Assembly (NCBI RefSeq): GCF_016865425.1
Contig: NZ_AP023355.1
Coordinates: 4,276,198 to 4,340,197 of the forward strand
Origin: Actinocatenispora thailandica
GTDB lineage: Bacteria; Actinomycetota; Actinomycetes; Mycobacteriales; Micromonosporaceae
DNA length: 64,000 nt
Direction: 5' to 3'
Each line of letters begins with the position of its first letter. Within the stretch, counting starts at the first letter, position 1. Both the position numbers and the translations under genes were made by a program. Positions 63,512 to 64,000 of this stretch are shown here, in pieces. The notes beneath the pieces were generated by a model, which was given only the letters and a program-made list of their open reading frames with translations, was not told the DNA's origin and made no database searches.

Positions 63512-64000
63512 TCAGCCGGACCGCAGGTCGAGCAGATCGAACTGCCGCAGCCAACCGTCGGACGTCGCGGCGCAGGTCAGTGGCCGGCCGGCCGGGAGGT
63601 GCCGCTCGCGCAGCGACACCGTGCAGTCCGGATCGGCGAGCGCCACCCGCCAGCCCGCCGCACCGACCCGGTGGACCGCGACCACCCGCAGCGCGGCCAC
63701 ACCGGTGGCGCCGGTCGCGATCCGGGCGTGGTACTGGGCGGCCTGCGCCGCGGGCGGCAGCGAGCTGCGGCCGCGCAGCCAGCGCGGATCGATCGTGCCG
63801 GCCCGGTAGGCCCGGACGATCCGCACCGCCTCGGTGGTGGGCACGCCGCCGAGGGTGAAGCCGTGCGGCAGCAGCACCAGTACCGGGGCGAAGCGGCAGC
63901 CGCCGACGTGGCTGCACTCCCAGGTACCGGCGGGATCGTCGGCGGCGAGCGTCGCCGCCAGGGCCCGGCCGCGTACCGCGCAGCACGGGTCGTGCCGGCC
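63512..64000 (-). CDS. sucrase/ferredoxin-like family protein, partial
   Basis: The frame is open to the window edge, so the N-terminus is outside. The visible part starts GRHDPCCAVRGRALAATL and has WECSHVGGCRFAPVLVLLPHG, the Cys/His pattern of thioredoxin-like [2Fe-2S] proteins of the Suc_Fer-like family. A GTG at 63877 is internal. The C-terminal half has RWLRGRSSLPPAAQAAQYHAR and ends QFDLLDLRSG. Function unknown, possibly electron transfer. Confidence 0.8.
   Translation of the reverse strand, partial: GRHDPCCAVRGRALAATLAADDPAGTWECSHVGGCRFAPVLVLLPHGFTLGGVPTTEAVRIVRAYRAGTIDPRWLRGRSSLPPAAQAAQYHARIATGATGVAALRVVAVHRVGAAGWRVALADPDCTVSLRERHLPAGRPLTCAATSDGWLRQFDLLDLRSG

Noticed and set aside
1-64000. 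CRISPR arrays, tRNA and rRNA genes
   Set aside because: No regularly spaced repeats and no cloverleaf or rRNA signatures were found on reading both strands; small structured RNAs could still be missed by eye.

Overview
The window is GC-rich actinomycete DNA. It has many GTG starts, ATGA-type gene overlaps, an F420 biosynthesis gene, a GPP34-family protein and a B12-riboswitch-controlled class Ia ribonucleotide reductase. A Micromonosporales-type host fits, but the genus cannot be fixed from sequence reading alone. The left 40 kb is an accessory region with broken genes, IS remnants and toxin-like genes. The right 24 kb looks like ordinary chromosome.

Layout. 0-5.1 kb: end of an AbiEi-type antitoxin whose AbiEii toxin partner is cut to 19 codons, three hypothetical genes, a GNAT/APC-permease pair and a GPP34 gene. 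5.7-8.0 kb: XRE/TPR regulator overlapping a phosphotransferase. 8.1-9.2 kb: two decayed genes (creatininase-like and nucleoside deaminase). 9.4-11.3 kb: two-gene unit with a probable PD-(D/E)XK nuclease. 11.6-12.7 kb: joined halves of an IS3-type and an ISL3-type element. 12.95-19.1 kb: a tight six-gene operon with an archaeal-type S-adenosylmethionine synthetase, phosphotransferase, histidine phosphatase, complete second-type seryl-tRNA synthetase, glycosyltransferase and a protein faintly like a class II aminoacyl-tRNA synthetase core. This is the best candidate for an undescribed pathway. 20-23 kb: IS256 and ISL3 remnants and a one-base-deleted IS3 copy.

24.2-32.4 kb: a 2,164-codon secreted RHS polymorphic toxin gene (minus strand) with a GH-E nuclease tip and an overlapping ankyrin immunity gene, split cleanly by an intact IS3 copy with a 3-bp target duplication. 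32.5-38.5 kb: divergent LamG/SGNH surface protein with a frame break in a C5 run, then a membrane-anchored propeller-like protein. 38.5-40.4 kb: mostly non-coding, with two long hairpins and a truncated replication-relaxation gene.

40.4-64 kb: PhzF-like protein; cobalamin riboswitch and nrdAB; zinc-type ABC importer behind a Zur-like box; PadR regulator; an amino-sugar locus (GH89 glycosidase, binding protein, two permeases, and an unusual RpiR-SIS regulator fused to a DUF6528-like propeller); HAD hydrolase; cofC; GH3 hexosaminidase; CBS protein; GreA-like factor; and a partial sucrase/ferredoxin-like gene. The sugar importer, glycosidase and fused regulator probably act together in uptake and cleavage of N-acetylglucosamine-containing saccharides. 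The nrdAB operon should be switched off by B12.
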